NCBI GenBank assembly: GCA_021295675.1
Contig: JAGWBY010000125.1
Span: 1 to 8,014 of the forward strand
Length of the DNA stretch: 8,014 bases
DNA from: Candidatus Latescibacterota bacterium
GTDB taxonomy: Bacteria; Latescibacterota; UBA2968; UBA8231
Direction of reading: 5' to 3'
Translations under genes and position numbers: made by a program
Shown: piece after piece, positions 5,125 to 8,014 of the stretch
How positions within the stretch are numbered: position 1 is the stretch's first letter
Layout of the letters: each line of letters starts with the position of its first letter
The notes under the pieces: generated by a model
Seen by the model: only the letters and a program-made list of their open reading frames with translations
What the model was told of the DNA's origin: nothing
Database searches by the model: none

Positions 5125-6408
5125 ATGAGAATGCGGATGTTTGGGCTGGCAGCGATCCTGCTACTGGCGGTGCAAATGGGCCACGCCGAAGACAAAAAGA
5201 TCACTATTTGGTGGGCGCAATGGGATCCGGCCGCGGCGCTACAAGAGCTGGGCCACGAGTTCGCCGCAGAGACCGGGATTGCCGTCGCGGCTTATCAAGA
5301 CCAAGTCTTTCTCAACTTTGGCAACAAACAGACCGATTTCGACATCGTCGTGGGCGACAGCCAGTGGATCGGCCGCGGCGCGACCAAGGGGCTGTATCTG
5401 GAGCTGACCGATTGGCTGCCCGAGGCCGTTGACATGGGCTCGATCCATCCGCGGGCCGCGCGCTATTTGTGCGAATACCCGCCGGGCAGCAGCCGGTTTT
5501 TCGCCGCGCCCTGCCAGACAGATGCCATTGGTTTTGTCTATCGCAAGGACTGGTTTACAGACCCGGTCGAGCAGGAGGCGTTTGCCGCTCGCTACGGCCG
5601 CCCACTCGCCGCGCCCGACACGTGGGAGGAATTCCGCGACGTGGCCGATTTTTTCCACCGCCCAGAGCAAAAGCGCTACGGCAGCTCATTGCTGACGGGC
5701 CGGGGGTACGATTCTATCGTCATGGGATTTCAGCCCTTTCTCTGGGCGTGGGGCGGCGCGTGGGGCGACCCGCAGAGCTACAAGGTGCAGGGGCACCTCA
5801 ACACCGAGGGGGCCGTGGCGGGGCTGGAGTTTTTCAAGTCCCTGCTGCAATTCACGCCTGAAGGCGGTACGAATGCCGATTACTTCTTCAATTTAGAAGC
5901 GTTCTCCAACGGCTCTACGGCCATGGTCTTGGACTACTTTCCGTTCTATCCGGGTATCGTCGCCAGCATGGGCGATCAGGTCGGCTTCTTCATGGTGCCG
6001 CGCCACGGCGACCAGCGCGTTATCTCACTGGGCGGGCAGGGCTTTAGCATTTCGACCAAGACCACGCCAGAAAAGCAGGAATGGGCCAAGCAGTTTATAG
6101 CTTGGTTTTCCCAGACTGCCGTCCAGGAGAAGTGGATAGCGTATCCTGGATCTTTCACTGCCAATACCGAATTGCTGGCGAGCGCGGAATTTGCCGCGGC
6201 CGCGCCGTACAATGCCGTGTTCGCCGCGTCACTGGATCACTTGCAGGACTTTTGGAACGTGCCGGTGTACAACGAGCTGTTAGCCGCAGCCGTGCGCCAC
6301 TTGGGCGCGGCCCTCGACGGGACGAGCGCGAGTGCCGATGCGCTCGACGCGCTGGCCGCTGAGCACGAGATGATTCTGATGGAAGCGGGCTTGCTAGAAA
6401 TGGAATAG
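5125..6408 (+). CDS. ABC sugar transporter, periplasmic substrate-binding protein (family 1)
   Basis: A 427-residue extracytoplasmic solute-binding protein of the COG1653 type, expected to deliver a sugar or related compound to the two permeases that follow. The signal peptide is MRMRMFGLAAILLLAVQMGHA with likely cleavage after A21; there is no lipobox cysteine, so the protein should be free in the periplasm. The mature part begins ITIWWAQWDPAAALQELGHEF, the usual first strand and helix, followed by DFDIVVGDSQWIGRGATKGLY. Later landmarks are PDTWEEFRDVADFF, the FSNGSTAMVLDYF segment and GGQGFSISTKT, all in the expected order, and the length is normal. The mature protein has only two cysteines, C116 and C130, which could form a disulfide. 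The stop codon overlaps the ribosome binding site of the next gene, a sign of coupled translation. The ligand cannot be told. Confidence 0.93.
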   Translation: MRMRMFGLAAILLLAVQMGHAEDKKITIWWAQWDPAAALQELGHEFAAETGIAVAAYQDQVFLNFGNKQTDFDIVVGDSQWIGRGATKGLYLELTDWLPEAVDMGSIHPRAARYLCEYPPGSSRFFAAPCQTDAIGFVYRKDWFTDPVEQEAFAARYGRPLAAPDTWEEFRDVADFFHRPEQKRYGSSLLTGRGYDSIVMGFQPFLWAWGGAWGDPQSYKVQGHLNTEGAVAGLEFFKSLLQFTPEGGTNADYFFNLEAFSNGSTAMVLDYFPFYPGIVASMGDQVGFFMVPRHGDQRVISLGGQGFSISTKTTPEKQEWAKQFIAWFSQTAVQEKWIAYPGSFTANTELLASAEFAAAAPYNAVFAASLDHLQDFWNVPVYNELLAAAVRHLGAALDGTSASADALDALAAEHEMILMEAGLLEME

Positions 6409-6412
6409 GAGG
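6407..6412 (+). promoter_or_regulatory. Ribosome binding site overlapping a stop codon
   Basis: AGGAGG begins inside the TAG stop of the binding-protein gene (6406-6408). It is 4 bases before GTG 6417 and 16 before an in-frame ATG at 6429. GTG 6417 is preferred though the gap is short. The overlap suggests translational coupling between binding protein and permease. Confidence 0.6.
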
Positions 6413-6416
6413 CGGC

Positions 6417-7282
6417 GTGAGGGGTAGTATGGGCCGGTGTCGCGATTGGACGCAGTATGCGTTCGTGGGGCCGGCCCTCATTTTGCTCATCGGCATCAAT
6501 GTCTTCCCATTGCTGTACAGCATCGCGCTCAGCTTCACTAATGTAGATCTGGTCGGCGGGGCGTGGAAATTCGTGGGGGGATTCAACTACGCCGTGGCGT
6601 TCAAGTTTGCCAAATACGGGGCCGCGCTGCGGACGACTGCGCTTTTTGTCTGCGTGGCCGTGACTGCGGAACTGGTCTTGGGCTTTGCCTTGGCACTGGC
6701 GCTCAAAGATCGCTTCAGGGGTCGGGCGTTTGCGCTGACCGCGCTTTTGGTGCCGATGATGTTGCCGCAGGCCGTGATCGCGCTCTTTTGGAAGCTGGTG
6801 CTCAACGGGCACTACGGCATCCTCAACCAATGTCTCGGCGCGCTGGGGACCTCAAGCTGCTGTCGATTTTGCTGGTTGACGTGTGGATGTGGACGCCGTT
6901 TATGATGCTAATCGCACTGGCGGCGCTCAACGCTATCCCCGGCTATCTGTACGAGGCTGCGGCCATTGATCGAGCTTCGCGGTGGAAGGTCTTCCGCCGG
7001 ATTACCCTGCCTTTGTGTGCACCGCTTTTGGGGCTGGCCGTGTTGCTGCGGGCTACGGACGCGATCAAGCAGTTCGATTTGGTCATGGCCATCACTGGCC
7101 CCAACGACCCGGCGACGCAAACGGTGAGTGCGTTGCTCTATCAGGTAGTGTTCCGCGACGGCAAAGTGGGGTTGGGCGCGGCGTATTCGTACGTGGTGCT
7201 GGTGTTGGTGCTGGCGCTGGCTAGTGTGTTTGTGCGCTACATGAGTTCAGTGCAGCGGCGCGAGGAGGCTGGGGCACAGTGA
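6417..7282 (+). pseudogene. ABC sugar transporter permease (MalF/UgpA type), frameshifted
   Basis: Two frames together give one inner-membrane permease. The first frame, from GTG 6417 (or ATG 6429), encodes a cytoplasmic start, a membrane helix (YAFVGPALILLIGINVFPLLY), a periplasmic loop, two more helices and WKLVLNGHYGILNQCLGALG, ending near 6848. The family sequence continues one base earlier in register: GDLKLLSILLVDVWMW, further helices, and the EAA loop YEAAAIDRASRWKVFRRITLP (about 6950-7012) that contacts the ATPase, to TGA 7280-7282. Read on, frame one soon stops, at 6905. Relatives, as I remember them, have about seven more residues (typically ending WLGD) at the join, so roughly 22 bases (3n+1) may be missing. 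The surrounding binding protein and second permease are intact, so the lesion is either recent or a sequence error. As written, the protein would lose its last three helices and the EAA loop. Confidence 0.88.
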
Positions 7283-8014
7283 AAGCGCTGCGTATCGTCT
7301 TTGTCGGGGGTTACTTTTGCGCGGCCATGCTGCCGCTGCTATGGCTCTTGCTGACCTCGCTTAAGACGCGAGACGACAGCATTGCCGTCCATCCGAAGTT
7401 CGCGCCCACTTGGACCGAGGAGGTCGCGGCCGATGGGATCTACTTCCACGCCAATCTCGACGGCTATCGCCAATTGGCCGCGGTGTACGCCGGCGGGGAA
7501 CACGCCTTTTTCCACTACTTGGGCAACAGCTTGGTCATTGGTTTGCTCAGCACGTTGTGCTCGGTGCTGAGCGGCACCTGCGCGGCCTATGGCTTTAGCC
7601 GCTTTGCCATCCCCGGGGCGCGCGACTGGCTGTTCTTCATCCTCTCGACGCGTTTTTTGCCGCCCCTCGCCGTGGTGGTGCCGGTGTTGATGATGTATCG
7701 CGAGTTCGATCTCCAGAACAGCCATCTAGGATTGGTGCTGCTGTACACGGCGTTCAATATGTCGCTGGCCGTGTGGCTGATGAAGGGCTTTATAGACGAG
7801 ATACCCACGGCGTACGAAGAGGCCGCGCTAGTGGCTGGCTATACGCGCTTCCAAGCCTTCCGTTTGGTAGTTCTGCCTCGGGCTGTGCCCGGGATGGCGG
7901 TAACTGCGGTGTTTTGCTTGATCTCCGCGTGGAATGAGTACGGGTTTGCCATGACGCTCAACAACCAAAAGGCCGTTACAGTGCCGGTTTACTTCGCTGG
8001 TTTGCAGGGCAATG
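7279..8014 (+). CDS. ABC sugar transporter permease (MalG/UgpE type), cut by the window end
   Basis: The reading frame is open from GTG 7279 to the last base, giving 245 complete residues. The start overlaps the TGA of the first permease (GTGA), with AGGAGG at 7263-7268, 10 bases upstream, so the two are translationally coupled. Membrane segments occur at about residues 7-27, 83-105, 117-139, 150-170 and 203-222. The EAA loop is at residues 180-200 (EEAALVAGYTRFQAFRLVVLP), with the conserved Gly and the LP ending. The last residues (NNQKAVTVPVYFAGLQGN) match the segment preceding the final helix; about 30 residues should remain outside the window. Together with the first permease it would form the membrane channel for the binding protein at 5125-6408. 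The ATPase is not seen here. Confidence 0.93.
   Translation, partial: MKALRIVFVGGYFCAAMLPLLWLLLTSLKTRDDSIAVHPKFAPTWTEEVAADGIYFHANLDGYRQLAAVYAGGEHAFFHYLGNSLVIGLLSTLCSVLSGTCAAYGFSRFAIPGARDWLFFILSTRFLPPLAVVVPVLMMYREFDLQNSHLGLVLLYTAFNMSLAVWLMKGFIDEIPTAYEEAALVAGYTRFQAFRLVVLPRAVPGMAVTAVFCLISAWNEYGFAMTLNNQKAVTVPVYFAGLQGN

Overview
The window looks like part of a bacterial chromosome carrying a sugar-type (carbohydrate or polyol) uptake and catabolism cluster. Almost every gene is on the + strand and has a strong AGGAGG-type ribosome binding site. Most genes are GC-rich; a hand count of bases 241-300 gives 44 of 60 G+C. The periplasmic binding protein has a plain signal peptidase I leader and no lipobox cysteine, which suggests a two-membrane (Gram-negative type) bacterium. 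I cannot name the organism from sequence alone. The mix of Gfo/Idh/MocA oxidoreductase, amidohydrolase, PD40 propeller and sugar ABC transporter recalls uncultured lineages such as Latescibacterota or Poribacteria, but that is only a low-confidence impression.

Layout. Bases 1-160 are a divergent control region. A minus-strand gene starts at base 5 and runs out of the window to the left; it has a near-consensus sigma70 promoter (TTGAAA, 17 bases, TATAAT), and a perfect 9-bp inverted repeat (16-24 / 37-45) covers its -10 box and ribosome binding site. A + strand gene for a Gfo/Idh/MocA dehydrogenase (161-1201) follows, then a small protein of unknown role ending in a DUF4214-like domain (1241-1936). 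Next come a secreted six-bladed PD40/TolB-like propeller gene (2015-3160) of clearly lower GC with an internal 231-bp in-register duplication, and a serine hydrolase with a class A beta-lactamase-like fold but no signal peptide (3228-4142). An amidohydrolase/lactonase gene (4183-4988) is frameshifted. Bases 5125 to the window end hold an ABC sugar importer: binding protein, first permease (frameshifted, 6417-7282) and second permease (7279 onward, cut by the window end). No ATPase gene is visible; it may lie downstream.

How the genes may work together (inference): the importer would bring in a sugar, sugar acid or polyol, the dehydrogenase would oxidise it, and the amidohydrolase-family enzyme could hydrolyse a resulting lactone. 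The propeller and serine hydrolase do not fit this pathway obviously. The most noteworthy points are the divergent operator, the duplicated propeller blade with a 39-base perfectly conserved core, and two frameshifts of the same phase that also seem to lack a few conserved residues. I see no RNA genes, CRISPR arrays, insertion sequences or attachment sites. No gene-free stretch exceeds 300 bases.
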